The position numbers and the translations under genes were made by a program. Below the pieces are notes generated by a model, which saw nothing but the letters and a program-made list of their open reading frames with translations, was not told the origin of the DNA and made no database searches. Below are positions 1-9,167 of a stretch of DNA of 64,000 nt, in pieces; the stretch's first letter is position 1; every line of letters starts with the position of its first letter. The stretch covers positions 2,183,557 to 2,247,556 of the forward strand of contig NZ_CP130886.1 of the NCBI RefSeq assembly GCF_030622045.1, written 5' to 3'. Source of the stretch: Planctellipticum variicoloris (lineage in GTDB: Bacteria; Planctomycetota; Planctomycetia; Planctomycetales; Planctomycetaceae).

Positions 1-581
1 CTGAAGACCGGGAACTGCCGCTTCCAGTTGGGAGGGGGTTCCGGATAGAGACAGTTCAGGCACGCTGTGCGGCCGGGTATGACGGTCGTCAATCGGCCTT
101 CGAGTTCGTACATGGCGCAGTCGATCAGCGGCTTCTGCTGGCGGACGGCTTCGCGGTTCATCAGCAGACGTTCGGAGAAGAGGGGGGCGGCGCTGACGAC
201 GACATCGCAGCGTCCGACGAGATCAGCGGCGTTGCTCTCGGCGATGTTCTCGTCGACGGTCTCGATGGCGATGTTCGGATTCAGCTCTTTCAACCGACGC
301 TCGGCGGATTCGATCCGGGGGCGTCCGACGCCCGCCGTCGTCATCAGGAGCTGGCGGTTGAGGTCGTTCAGGCGCAGGTTTCCCGCGTGGGCCAGGATCA
401 GCCGGCCGACGCCTGCGGCCGCCAGTTGCAGGGCGACGGAGCCGCCGACGCCTCCCGCTCGCGAGATCAGCACGGCAGCGCCTTTGAGGCGGCGCTGGCC
501 GGCGAGGCCGAAGTCGGGGTGGGTCAACTGCCAGGCGTAGCGGTCCTGTTCGTCGTCGGTCAGTTCGGGAAGTACGTCCAT
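1..581 (-). CDS. ThiF/MoeB-like E1 adenylyltransferase (3' end outside window)
   Basis: Partial gene: about 193 N-terminal residues are present and the rest lies beyond base 1. The reading begins with ATG and shows a Rossmann nucleotide-binding region, AGGVGGSVALQLAAAGVG, then NDLNRQLLM, which carries the conserved Asn-Arg-Gln of E1-like enzymes, and a CLNC pair that could be the first half of a zinc site. MoeB-type proteins adenylate the C-terminal glycine of MoaD. Here the gene starts 10 bases after a moaD-like stop codon, which supports that partnership. One oddity is that the canonical GxGGxG loop reads RAGGVG, so the first glycine is arginine. The family assignment is firm. Whether it activates MoaD or another ubiquitin-like protein is inferred from context. 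Confidence 0.85.
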   Translation of the reverse strand, partial: MDVLPELTDDEQDRYAWQLTHPDFGLAGQRRLKGAAVLISRAGGVGGSVALQLAAAGVGRLILAHAGNLRLNDLNRQLLMTTAGVGRPRIESAERRLKELNPNIAIETVDENIAESNAADLVGRCDVVVSAAPLFSERLLMNREAVRQQKPLIDCAMYELEGRLTTVIPGRTACLNCLYPEPPPNWKRQFPVF

Positions 582-591
582 CGGGCTCGGG

Positions 592-876
592 TTAACCTCC
601 AGCAATCGGCGGCAGGAGGACCACGGAGTCGCCATCCTGCAGGACGGTCGAGGCGGCCTGTCGCGCCGTGCACGCGGTGTCATTAATTGCAACCAGCAGG
701 CTGGGCTGCATGGTTCCGGCCAGGGTCAGCAGATGCGGTCTGGCGGACTCCCCGATGGACTGGCTCAGTTGAGCCAGGAGGGCGGCGACGGTCGCCCCGT
801 CGGGAACCTCGATGCGGTCCTGCGACCGACCGACGGCCGTGCGCAGTTGTCCGGTGTATTCGACGAGGAGTTTCAT
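592..876 (-). CDS. moaD: MoaD-like molybdopterin synthase small subunit
   Basis: This 94-residue beta-grasp protein has the ubiquitin-like pattern of MoaD/ThiS: MKLLVEYTGQLR at the start, a VPDGATVAALLAQL segment, and a C-terminal VVLLPPIAGG ending in the diglycine that is adenylated and thiocarboxylated. Length matches MoaD (about 80-95 residues). The ATG overlaps the modC-like stop by four bases, so translation is probably coupled. The E1-like gene follows 10 bases downstream. In the family the thiocarboxylate donates sulphur to precursor Z to make molybdopterin. ThiS is an alternative beta-grasp assignment, but the molybdate-type transporter next to it favours MoaD. Confidence 0.85.
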   Translation of the reverse strand: MKLLVEYTGQLRTAVGRSQDRIEVPDGATVAALLAQLSQSIGESARPHLLTLAGTMQPSLLVAINDTACTARQAASTVLQDGDSVVLLPPIAGG

Positions 877-1574
877 CGCGTTTCGTTCCGGTGTGTCGTT
901 GCGACGGCCGCCGCAAGCTGTTCGAGCTGACCGATCGGACGTTCGGCGACCTGGCGGGATTCGATGACAAACAGTGTATCGGCGAGCGCCTGGGCCTCAG
1001 CCCGGTTGTGCGTGATGTGCAGCGTCGTCAGGCCGCGGTCCCGCTGAATCGACCTGAGAAGTTCGCAGAGACGTTGCCGGGTCGTTTCGTCGAGGGCTGC
1101 GAGGGGCTCGTCCAGCAGCAGGATCTGCGGTTCGAAGGCCAGCGCCCGGCCGAGCGCAACGCGCTGCGCCTCGCCGCCGCTGAGATGGCGCACGTGCCGA
1201 TCCAGCAGCGCTTCGATCCCGAGTACGTGCGACAATTCGGCGACTCGATTTCTGAGCGTGGCCCGGTCGGCGCGGCGGATTCGCAGCGCGAACTCCAGAT
1301 GCCCGCGGACGGTCATCGTGGGAAACAGCGCGAGGTCCTGCGGGACGTAGCCGATGCCCCGGTCGGCGGGTTTCCAGCGGGTGACATCCACGCCGCCGAC
1401 CACTACTCGACCGGCGGCGACCGTGCGCAGCCCGCAGATGGCCTCCAGAATGGTGGTTTTGCCCTCTCCGGTGCGACCCATCAGGATGGCGTAGCCTCCC
1501 TGCGGCACGGTGAGGTTGACCTGGCTCAGAACGAACGGGCCGGAGCGGATCGTGACGTCGCGGAGCTCGATCAT
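873..1574 (-). CDS. modC: ABC transporter ATP-binding protein, molybdate/tungstate type (ModC-like)
   Basis: Cytoplasmic ABC ATPase of 233 residues. Walker A is GRTGEGKT (about residues 33-40), the signature is LSGGEAQRVALGRAL, Walker B is ILLLDEPLAALD, and the switch histidine is in LHITHN. The ATG at 1574 was chosen because it overlaps the permease stop by four bases (ATGA). The open frame continues upstream only as antisense-like sequence within the permease gene. It lacks the C-terminal MOP/TOBE regulatory domain of E. coli ModC, so it is a short form. It would energise uptake through the neighbouring permease. The molybdate or tungstate specificity comes from the context of the binding protein and moaD. 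Confidence 0.85.
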   Translation of the reverse strand: MIELRDVTIRSGPFVLSQVNLTVPQGGYAILMGRTGEGKTTILEAICGLRTVAAGRVVVGGVDVTRWKPADRGIGYVPQDLALFPTMTVRGHLEFALRIRRADRATLRNRVAELSHVLGIEALLDRHVRHLSGGEAQRVALGRALAFEPQILLLDEPLAALDETTRQRLCELLRSIQRDRGLTTLHITHNRAEAQALADTLFVIESRQVAERPIGQLEQLAAAVATTHRNETR

Positions 1575-2455
1575 CGATTCACCTCCGTACCCAGCAGCCG
1601 GACGATGCCGAGTACGGCCATCGCGGCCAGGACCATCAGCAGCGAAACGGCGACGGAGGCTTCGAGCTGGCCGACACTGAGCTCCAGGAAGACGGTGGTC
1701 GAGAGGACCTCGGTCCGCATGCGAGTGGCGCCGGCGAAGACCAGGATCGGGCCGAATTCCCCGAGCGACCGGGCCCAGGCGATCGTGAAGGCGGCGATCA
1801 GCCCGCGCCAGGCCTGCGGCAGGACGACCTGCAGGAAGGCCTGGCTCCGGCGACAGCCCAGCGTCAGCGCGACCTGTTCGGCGCGTGGATCGATCTGGTC
1901 GAAGGTGACGCGCATGGTCTGAACGGCGAAGGCGCACGCCACCGCGAACTGAGCGAGTACAACGGCGGGCGTGGCAAACGTGACGCCGAATCCCAGATCG
2001 CGCTGAAACCAGTCCTCCAGTGTGCCCCCCCGGAGCGGCAAGTGGAACAGGATTAGCAGGCTGAGCCCGATGACCAGCGGCGGCAGCACGACCGGGACGT
2101 CGATCGCCGTGACGATCAGCCAGCGCCCGCGGAAGCGGAACCGCGACAGGAGATAACCCAGAGGGGTCGCAACCCAGATGGAGAGCAACGCGGAGATCGT
2201 GCAGGTGATCAGCGTGAGCCGGACGGCGAATTGAATCTCCGGCTTGCTCAGAGCCGCCACGAAGTGGGCGGGGGAGGTAAAGGCGATGTCCGCCGCGAGC
2301 ATGGCGAGAATGAGCAGGATATAGCTGCCTCCCAGTCCCCCCATGAGAGTCAGAAACGGCAGGTCAGATCCGGCCCGGTGGCGAGCCGGTGTCATCGATC
2401 CGTTCGCGGGAGCCGGTTGTGGAGGTGGAGAGGCGGCGGTCTGCAGCTCGCTCAT
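1571..2455 (-). CDS. modB: ABC transporter permease, molybdate type (ModB-like)
   Basis: Integral membrane protein of 294 residues with about six hydrophobic helices after a proline-rich hydrophilic start. The coupling loop that contacts the ATPase is visible (ALTLGCRRSQAFLQVVLPQA followed by a LGEFGP element), as in the CysT/ModB permease family. Both ends overlap neighbours by four bases: its ATG lies in the binding-protein stop and its TGA lies in the ATPase start. This tight arrangement indicates one polycistronic transcript and a stoichiometric transporter. Sulphate and tungstate permeases are close relatives, and sequence alone does not separate them. Confidence 0.85.
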   Translation of the reverse strand: MSELQTAASPPPQPAPANGSMTPARHRAGSDLPFLTLMGGLGGSYILLILAMLAADIAFTSPAHFVAALSKPEIQFAVRLTLITCTISALLSIWVATPLGYLLSRFRFRGRWLIVTAIDVPVVLPPLVIGLSLLILFHLPLRGGTLEDWFQRDLGFGVTFATPAVVLAQFAVACAFAVQTMRVTFDQIDPRAEQVALTLGCRRSQAFLQVVLPQAWRGLIAAFTIAWARSLGEFGPILVFAGATRMRTEVLSTTVFLELSVGQLEASVAVSLLMVLAAMAVLGIVRLLGTEVNR

Positions 2456-4104
2456 TGGCCGGCGGCCCGTTCATCGAGCCAGCGGAAGCCCTCGCTGGTG
2501 AATTTCTCCTTGGACGAATCGGTCCGGATGGCTCGGAAGAGGCGCTCACTCAATTGACGGTGTCCCGAGTCCCGAGCAATTCCGTAGGGCTGCGTCGCGA
2601 TGGAGCACGGGAGCCCCTGGATGCGGATCGCGTCGAGAAACTCGGAGGAACCGGCCGCATTGCTGAGGTACGCGACTGCGGCGTCGAGCGAACCGCTGCG
2701 CATCTGGTTGACGAGCATGTCGCCGGTCGGCGTCTGGACCACGACGTTCTTCATCAGTTCCGTCTGCAGGCCGCTTTCCGCAAAGGTCTTTTGCGTAATC
2801 CAGCCCATCGCGCACTGCTTTTCGTGGCCGATGCCGACACGCAGGTTGGCCTGGGCGAGGTCCTTCAGCGACTTGATGCCGAACGGATTCCCCTTCTTCA
2901 CCAGAATCACGAGCTCGTTCTGCGAAACGGACTGAGACTCCGGAAACAGGTCCTGCACCTGGTTCATGAACTCCGAGTCGCAGGCGAAGTAGGCGTCCGG
3001 CACCTGGCCGGCCTTCATCTGCGCCACGAGAATTCCGCAGCCGTTGTAAACGCGCGTGACCCGGACGCCTTCCCGTTCTTCGAAGGCCGTAATCGTCTCC
3101 TCGATGGCAGGCCGGAGCATGGAGCCCGCGTAGAGCGTCAATTCCGGCTGTTCGCTCCAGGGGTCGCTGTCGACCGGCTGAAAGCCGAATTCGCGGTAGC
3201 GGACCAGTCCCTTGTCGCTGGCGCTCAGGTAGCGGGCAAAGTGCAGCGCCTGGCGGGGGGCTGCGCTCGATTTCAAGAGGGCGATGGCGACCCGTGAGTT
3301 TATGGCCGACAGTTCGGAGATGGAGACGCCTTCCAGCGTCGCGTAGTCGTGCAGGACGGGGCCGTAGACGATTCCCGCGTCGACCGCTCCGATTTTGACG
3401 TCGTTGGCGACTTCATTGACCGTGGTCTTGAAGACGGTAGTGTGCTGCTTCAGGGACTCCCACTGCCCGGCCTCGGCGAGCAACTGGTGCGTCAACTTGC
3501 CGATGGCGGTGGCTTCGAAACTTCCTTGAGCCAGGCGGACATTGTCGCGCAGGAGATCGGCCAGTGACTTGATTCCCAGAGGATTTCCCTTGGGGACGGC
3601 CACGATGGCCTGCATGTCGGCGAGCTGGAGCTCGTCGTCGATGAGATCCCGTGAGCGGGCGATCGACAGGAAACTGTCATCGGCGGGGAGGTACAGGTCT
3701 CCCGTTTTCGAGACCTCCAGCGACGCGAGCAGCGATTGTGAGGCTCCGTACTGGATCTGCACCTGGCGGCCGAACTCCTTTTCATAATCCTGTCGAATCG
3801 CCTCCATCACGCCCCGATTGCTGGCGGCGCAGTAGACGACCAGCGGCTGGACGGCGGCGGATGCTCCGCTGACGCTGGGTTGAGCGGGTCGCTCGCGCAG
3901 GCTGAACAGGAGCAGGCCGAGGATCGCGAGCGATCCGATCATGGCCACGATGGGCCACGAGACGGAACCTCTGCGAGTCCGGTCGTCAGCGCCCGAGTCG
4001 CGGGGAGCGGCGGCTGCGCCGATGGAATCGGGCCGGCTTGCGAAGAAGTGGGCACGTTGCATACCGCGTGTCTCACTGGGAAAGGATTGTTCTGTCTCGA
4101 TCAC
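2452..4104 (-). CDS. modA: Membrane-anchored tandem-domain molybdate-binding protein (two ModA domains)
   Basis: A 550-residue protein with two consecutive ModA-type (SBP_bac_11) domains. A cytoplasmic N-terminal tail is followed by one membrane helix (about 50-69), a first binding domain starting LVVYCAASNRGVM (about 88-310) and a second starting LTLYAGSMLRPAIEE (about 320-545). Each has the family's own KGNPLGIKSL / KGNPFGIKSL motif, so the protein is an internal duplication and not a frameshift artefact. Ordinary ModA is about 250 residues. The N-terminal helix probably tethers both lobes outside the cytoplasmic membrane. The start is a GTG at 4104 with no clear ribosome site; an ATG at 4062 is the alternative. 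It heads the coupled modB-modC-moaD set. Confidence 0.85.
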   Translation of the reverse strand: MIETEQSFPSETRGMQRAHFFASRPDSIGAAAAPRDSGADDRTRRGSVSWPIVAMIGSLAILGLLLFSLRERPAQPSVSGASAAVQPLVVYCAASNRGVMEAIRQDYEKEFGRQVQIQYGASQSLLASLEVSKTGDLYLPADDSFLSIARSRDLIDDELQLADMQAIVAVPKGNPLGIKSLADLLRDNVRLAQGSFEATAIGKLTHQLLAEAGQWESLKQHTTVFKTTVNEVANDVKIGAVDAGIVYGPVLHDYATLEGVSISELSAINSRVAIALLKSSAAPRQALHFARYLSASDKGLVRYREFGFQPVDSDPWSEQPELTLYAGSMLRPAIEETITAFEEREGVRVTRVYNGCGILVAQMKAGQVPDAYFACDSEFMNQVQDLFPESQSVSQNELVILVKKGNPFGIKSLKDLAQANLRVGIGHEKQCAMGWITQKTFAESGLQTELMKNVVVQTPTGDMLVNQMRSGSLDAAVAYLSNAAGSSEFLDAIRIQGLPCSIATQPYGIARDSGHRQLSERLFRAIRTDSSKEKFTSEGFRWLDERAAGQ

Positions 4105-4120
4105 GACCGGGCGTCAAGAT

Positions 4121-5305
4121 TCAGCGGGCCGGTCCTTCGTTCAGATACAGTTTGACGTTGCGCGTCGCGCGGCCGCCAGCGACCAGATCGATTCGTCCGT
4201 CTCCGTTCAGGTCTGCCCCGAAGGCGTCCTCGACCGCAATTCCTTGGTGGTCGATGATGTGCTTCTTCCAGTGTCTGGCAGCCAGGTCTTCGCAGTCGTA
4301 GACGTAAAGTCCTGGTCCCGGTTGAGGCCCTGTGCCGGCCTCGCGATGACCGACGATGACTTCGTCTTCCGGGTCGGCGTCGAGATTGGCGGTCCAGACC
4401 GCGTGGCCCTGTTTCAGGCCGTTCTCAATGACCAGCCGATTCCAGGGGCCGGCGGGATCGGCTCCGACTGTGTAGATGGCGACTGACGTTCCATGCATCG
4501 GTTCGACCGTGGCGATAAACCGTTGGCCGTCCGGCAATTTGCCGACCTTCAGCTCGCCGGCGCCGCGCAGGTCGGGTTTCTCGGCCGCGGCGCCTGCTCC
4601 AATCGGCGTGCGGGAGAAGCTGTCCGCCGTCTTGCGGATCAGGGACACCCCTTCCTGTGATGCCGTCAGCGTGTCAATGCGACTGTCGCCGTCCCAGTCG
4701 ATGTGGATGTGACCGTGGATTCGGTCGAGCGAATGGTCGAGAATCGTCGGCTGCCAGCGGTCGGTCGCCGGCTGGGCTGGGATTTCGAACGCGGTCAGGC
4801 GGACGCCGTCGCCGACAGTCTTGTTGAGCGGCGAGATCACGAGTTGGGGGCGCCCGGTCCCGAGGACATCGGCGAAACTCATGCGGTGCAGCCAGGTTTC
4901 CTTGCCGATGGAATGGACCTGCCATTTTTCATCGGGGTTGGCGCGTCGCGAGATCCAGTAGAGCGTGCCGAGTTTCGTCCAGCCGGCGCCGAGCGCGAAG
5001 TCGAGCTGGCTGTCTCCGTCGATATCGTGCGGGGCGAGGCAGACGTGATCGAGTTCGACCTGATCTTCGAGAATGACGTGCTTTGTCCACGACGGATTCT
5101 CGTACCACTGCACGCGGTTTTCGCTGACCGCGACGATATCCGGCCGGCGGTCGCCGTTCACGTCGGCCGGCAGCACCGCATAGCAGACTTTGCCGATTTC
5201 CGGGTCGATGACGACTTCGTGGAACCGGGGAAAATCCGCTGCCGGAAGAGCTGCGGACGTCGTCGCGTAAAGAGCGGCGATCAGAGTCGCGAGAATGCGT
5301 GGCAT
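4121..5305 (-). CDS. Secreted FG-GAP/VCBS-repeat protein
   Basis: This 394-residue exported protein opens with a Sec-type signal peptide (hydrophobic stretch to about residue 22). It carries repeats of the VCBS/FG-GAP kind, for example DVNGDRRPDIVAVS, HDIDGDSQLDFALGAG and DLNGDGRIDLVAGG, which bind calcium and form a beta-propeller in characterised relatives. This type is abundant in planctomycetes and its substrate is unknown. GGAGG lies about ten bases before the ATG. The gene ends 16 bases before the tandem-ModA start on the same strand, so the two may share a transcript, but nothing in its sequence ties it to molybdenum. Confidence 0.8.
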   Translation of the reverse strand: MPRILATLIAALYATTSAALPAADFPRFHEVVIDPEIGKVCYAVLPADVNGDRRPDIVAVSENRVQWYENPSWTKHVILEDQVELDHVCLAPHDIDGDSQLDFALGAGWTKLGTLYWISRRANPDEKWQVHSIGKETWLHRMSFADVLGTGRPQLVISPLNKTVGDGVRLTAFEIPAQPATDRWQPTILDHSLDRIHGHIHIDWDGDSRIDTLTASQEGVSLIRKTADSFSRTPIGAGAAAEKPDLRGAGELKVGKLPDGQRFIATVEPMHGTSVAIYTVGADPAGPWNRLVIENGLKQGHAVWTANLDADPEDEVIVGHREAGTGPQPGPGLYVYDCEDLAARHWKKHIIDHQGIAVEDAFGADLNGDGRIDLVAGGRATRNVKLYLNEGPAR

Positions 5306-5393
5306 CGCCGGGGCGCCTCCGGGGGAGTCGGGACTCAGGACTGAGACTATGGTAGTTCAGCCGGTCCCGGCCCGCCATCAGAGAGCCCCTGAC

Positions 5394-6155
5394 TCAGGGG
5401 AGCGGCCAGATTTTGGGAGTGGATGGGAGAGAGCGGAGCCAGCAGAGACCCGTTGTGGCGATCGGGATCAGCAGCAGCCACCAGGCGGAGCGGACGAGTT
5501 CCGCGCGGGCGGAACTGGCAGAACCGGCGATGGCGGGGGTCGGCCGGTAGTTCCGGAATTTCGGCCACCAGCGGGGAACCCGTTGGCAGTAGTCGATGTA
5601 GGGTTCTCCGAGTTTTTCGCGAAGATACCGCTCTTCGGCGGGAACGACGGCGAGCGGGTAGAGCGCGACCGGTCCGAGGCAGATGACAGCAAACGTCCAG
5701 CTCTTGAGAAACAGAGCGGCTGCGACGGCGATGAGGAGGGTGCCCCAATACAGCGGATTCCGGCAGAGCGAATAGGCGCCTTCGCAGACGACTTCGCGGC
5801 CCTTGCGACCCGCGATCGAACGTGTCGCCCAGAGGCGAATCAGGACTCCCAGGGCCAGCGTGGCATAACCGGCGAGATCCAGCCAGAAATCGGCCGGCGC
5901 CTCTTCAGAAATCGTAGGGCGGGAAAGAATCACCAGCGCCAGCCCGACCAGCACGCACAAGACGGTCAGGGGCAGTCGAAGGCGGTACGCCCAACTGTCA
6001 TTCAGAGATGCCAAGGAGATGCCATTCTTGAGTGCGTAGAGAAAGGGGACGTCAGGCGGACGTCTGATAATCCGCCGGCCGCTTGCCGACTCAGAGTAAG
6101 CACATCCCGCAAAAATGAAAATCCCGCGAGACCGCGATTTCCGGGACGTTTCCAA
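5394..6155 (-). CDS. Isoprenylcysteine carboxyl methyltransferase-like membrane methyltransferase
   Basis: Membrane protein of up to 253 residues with four or five hydrophobic segments and the C-terminal signature of the ICMT/PEMT/NnrU-like methyltransferase superfamily: GAYSLCRNPLYWG, then EERYLREKLGEPYIDYC and VPRWWP. In the family this region binds S-adenosylmethionine and methylates a lipid or prenyl substrate. The first 45 or so residues are polar and unlike the family, so the true start may be an internal TTG or CTG near NGISLASLND. A short palindrome (5386-5400) overlaps the stop codon. The substrate cannot be inferred. Confidence 0.75.
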   Translation of the reverse strand: METSRKSRSRGIFIFAGCAYSESASGRRIIRRPPDVPFLYALKNGISLASLNDSWAYRLRLPLTVLCVLVGLALVILSRPTISEEAPADFWLDLAGYATLALGVLIRLWATRSIAGRKGREVVCEGAYSLCRNPLYWGTLLIAVAAALFLKSWTFAVICLGPVALYPLAVVPAEERYLREKLGEPYIDYCQRVPRWWPKFRNYRPTPAIAGSASSARAELVRSAWWLLLIPIATTGLCWLRSLPSTPKIWPLP

Positions 6156-6286
6156 ATCTCAAGAAATGCGTCGGGCCGATTCGGGCTGGCAACTGACGCC
6201 GGCAGCCGCCATTCTCAGAGATGAGATGCTCGTGAGCTGTCCGGCCGGCCGATCTGCCGCGGTAAATTGTCTTCGAGGAGAAGTCC

Positions 6287-7333
6287 GTGTTCCTCAACCC
6301 GCAGTTGTCGTGGGGATCGCTGGCGCAATTGTGCCGGTCGCTGGGGACGATGCTGCAATCGGGCGTGCCGCTCATCAAGGCGTTTCAGGTGTCGGGGGGC
6401 AAGTCCCGCGACGAGAAATTGCGGTCCGCCTCCGAGGGAATCATCAAGGATCTGAGGAAGGGGTCGGACATCAGCTCCGCCATGCGGGAACAGCAGAACC
6501 GGTTTCCTCAACTGATGGTCGACATGGTCGACGTCGCGGAGCAGACGGGGAGTCTGCCGGAAGTTCTGCTGGGACTGGCCGATCATTACGACAATCTGAT
6601 TCGGCTCCGCCGGGCGTTTCTCGGGGCGATCGCATGGCCGATGTTTCAGTTGTTCGCCGCTATCCTGATTATCGCAGGGCTGATGATCCTGATGGGCTGG
6701 CTGGACGATATGGGGCGGGGAATGAGCCTCAACATCTTCTTCGGCCTCAAAGGGACCGGCGGGGCGCTCCTGTGGATCGGCGGCTGGATTGCGCTCGCGG
6801 TGGGCGGGTACATTGCGTATCAGTTGCTCAGCCGCAGCCTGGGGTCGCTGGCGGCCATGCACCGCTTCATCCTGCGAATTCCCGTCGCCGGGCAGTGCGC
6901 CCGATCCTTTGCGGCGGCCCGGTTTTCCTGGGCCTTCGCGCTGACTCAGCAGGCGGGCATGAACGTGCTCGACAGTATTGAGGCAAGTTTGAAGGCGACG
7001 GCCAACGGCGCCTTCATCGCTGCGACGCCGCGCATGGTGGCAATGGTCCGGGAAGGAGAAGATCTCGCGGATTCCTTTGCGGACAGCGAACTGTTTCCCA
7101 AGGACATCATCGAGATGGTTCGCGTGGGCGAAAGCTCCGGCACGGTTCCGGAGACGCTGCAACGATTGAGCCCCGTGCTGGAAGATCAGGCCCGCCGCAG
7201 TCTGCACGGGCTGACGATGGCGCTGGGTGGGTTGATCTGGGCCTTCGTCGCAGCCATTATCATTTACTTCATTTTCCGACTGGCCATGTTCTACGTCGGA
7301 ATGATCAACGATGCGGCCAGCGGCGCCCTGTAG
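6287..7333 (+). CDS. Type II secretion/type IV pilus inner-membrane protein (GspF/PilC family)
   Basis: A 348-residue protein with two copies of the T2SF domain (about 10-130 and 210-335), each followed by membrane helices. The first copy contains LGTMLQSGVPLIKAFQ and the second FALTQQAGMNVLDSIEAS; both are followed by the typical EQTGSLPEVL / GESSGTVPETL motif. GspF and PilC form the inner-membrane platform for pseudopilus or pilus assembly. The start is a GTG preceded by GAGGAG at 6275-6280. No ATPase or pilin gene adjoins it, which is common for scattered planctomycete secretion genes. Confidence 0.85.
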   Translation: MFLNPQLSWGSLAQLCRSLGTMLQSGVPLIKAFQVSGGKSRDEKLRSASEGIIKDLRKGSDISSAMREQQNRFPQLMVDMVDVAEQTGSLPEVLLGLADHYDNLIRLRRAFLGAIAWPMFQLFAAILIIAGLMILMGWLDDMGRGMSLNIFFGLKGTGGALLWIGGWIALAVGGYIAYQLLSRSLGSLAAMHRFILRIPVAGQCARSFAAARFSWAFALTQQAGMNVLDSIEASLKATANGAFIAATPRMVAMVREGEDLADSFADSELFPKDIIEMVRVGESSGTVPETLQRLSPVLEDQARRSLHGLTMALGGLIWAFVAAIIIYFIFRLAMFYVGMINDAASGAL

Positions 7334-8572
<1,239 letters not shown>

Positions 8573-8714
8573 TATGCGGCCTTCCTTTCGGGCGGCAGCA
8601 GACTTCGCAACTCCCGCTCGGGGAATGTTTTCAGGTGGGGACTGCCTGACATAACTGTCGATCGGCCTTACGGGCTGGACGGCGGATTCAGTCGGGCTTG
8701 AATGATGGAAGCTG

Positions 8715-9074
8715 ATGAATTACGGGATGCTCAGCAACTGGCTGCTCGCACAGGCGGCCGAGGGCGCCAAGCCGGCGGATCCGCCGATGTGGACGATGTT
8801 CGCCCCGATGGTGGCCATCGTCGTGCTGTTTTACGTGTTGATGATCGCCCCGCAGCGCCGCGACCAGAAGAAACGCGATCAGTTGCTGGGCGGTCTGAAA
8901 AAGGATGACCGCGTGGTCACAATTGGCGGGATTATTGGAACGGTGGCCAATGTGCTGCCGGAAAAGAACGAGGTTGTCCTGAAGGTCGAGGACAATCTCA
9001 AGATCCGCTTCCGCCGCAGCGCCATTGCCGAGGTGCTCTCCGCCGACAAGGCGGACGAAAGCAAGCCCGGTTGA
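8715..9074 (+). CDS. yajC: Preprotein translocase auxiliary subunit YajC
   Basis: Small membrane protein of 119 residues with one transmembrane helix (MFAPMVAIVVLFYVLMIAPQRR, about 28-50) and the YajC core LLGGLKKDDRVVTIGGIIGTV. YajC associates with SecDF at the Sec translocon. Length is typical (about 85-120). It lies between tgt and secDF on the same strand, and a stem-loop immediately follows its stop codon. Confidence 0.95.
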   Translation: MNYGMLSNWLLAQAAEGAKPADPPMWTMFAPMVAIVVLFYVLMIAPQRRDQKKRDQLLGGLKKDDRVVTIGGIIGTVANVLPEKNEVVLKVEDNLKIRFRRSAIAEVLSADKADESKPG

Positions 9075-9100
9075 ACCCCGACCGTTCCTCGTCGGGGTTC
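9073..9100 (+). terminator. Stem-loop after yajC
   Basis: A ten-base stem, GAACCCCGAC with GTCGGGGTTC, and an eight-base loop begin inside the yajC stop codon and are followed by a mixed T-rich tail. It probably attenuates rather than fully ends transcription, because secDF follows on the same strand. Confidence 0.6.
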
Positions 9101-9167
9101 TCGTCTTAGCAGGCGCGGACGTCGTTGAATTCACTACAGTGTACAGAGTTTTTCAGGGTCGAGCCGA

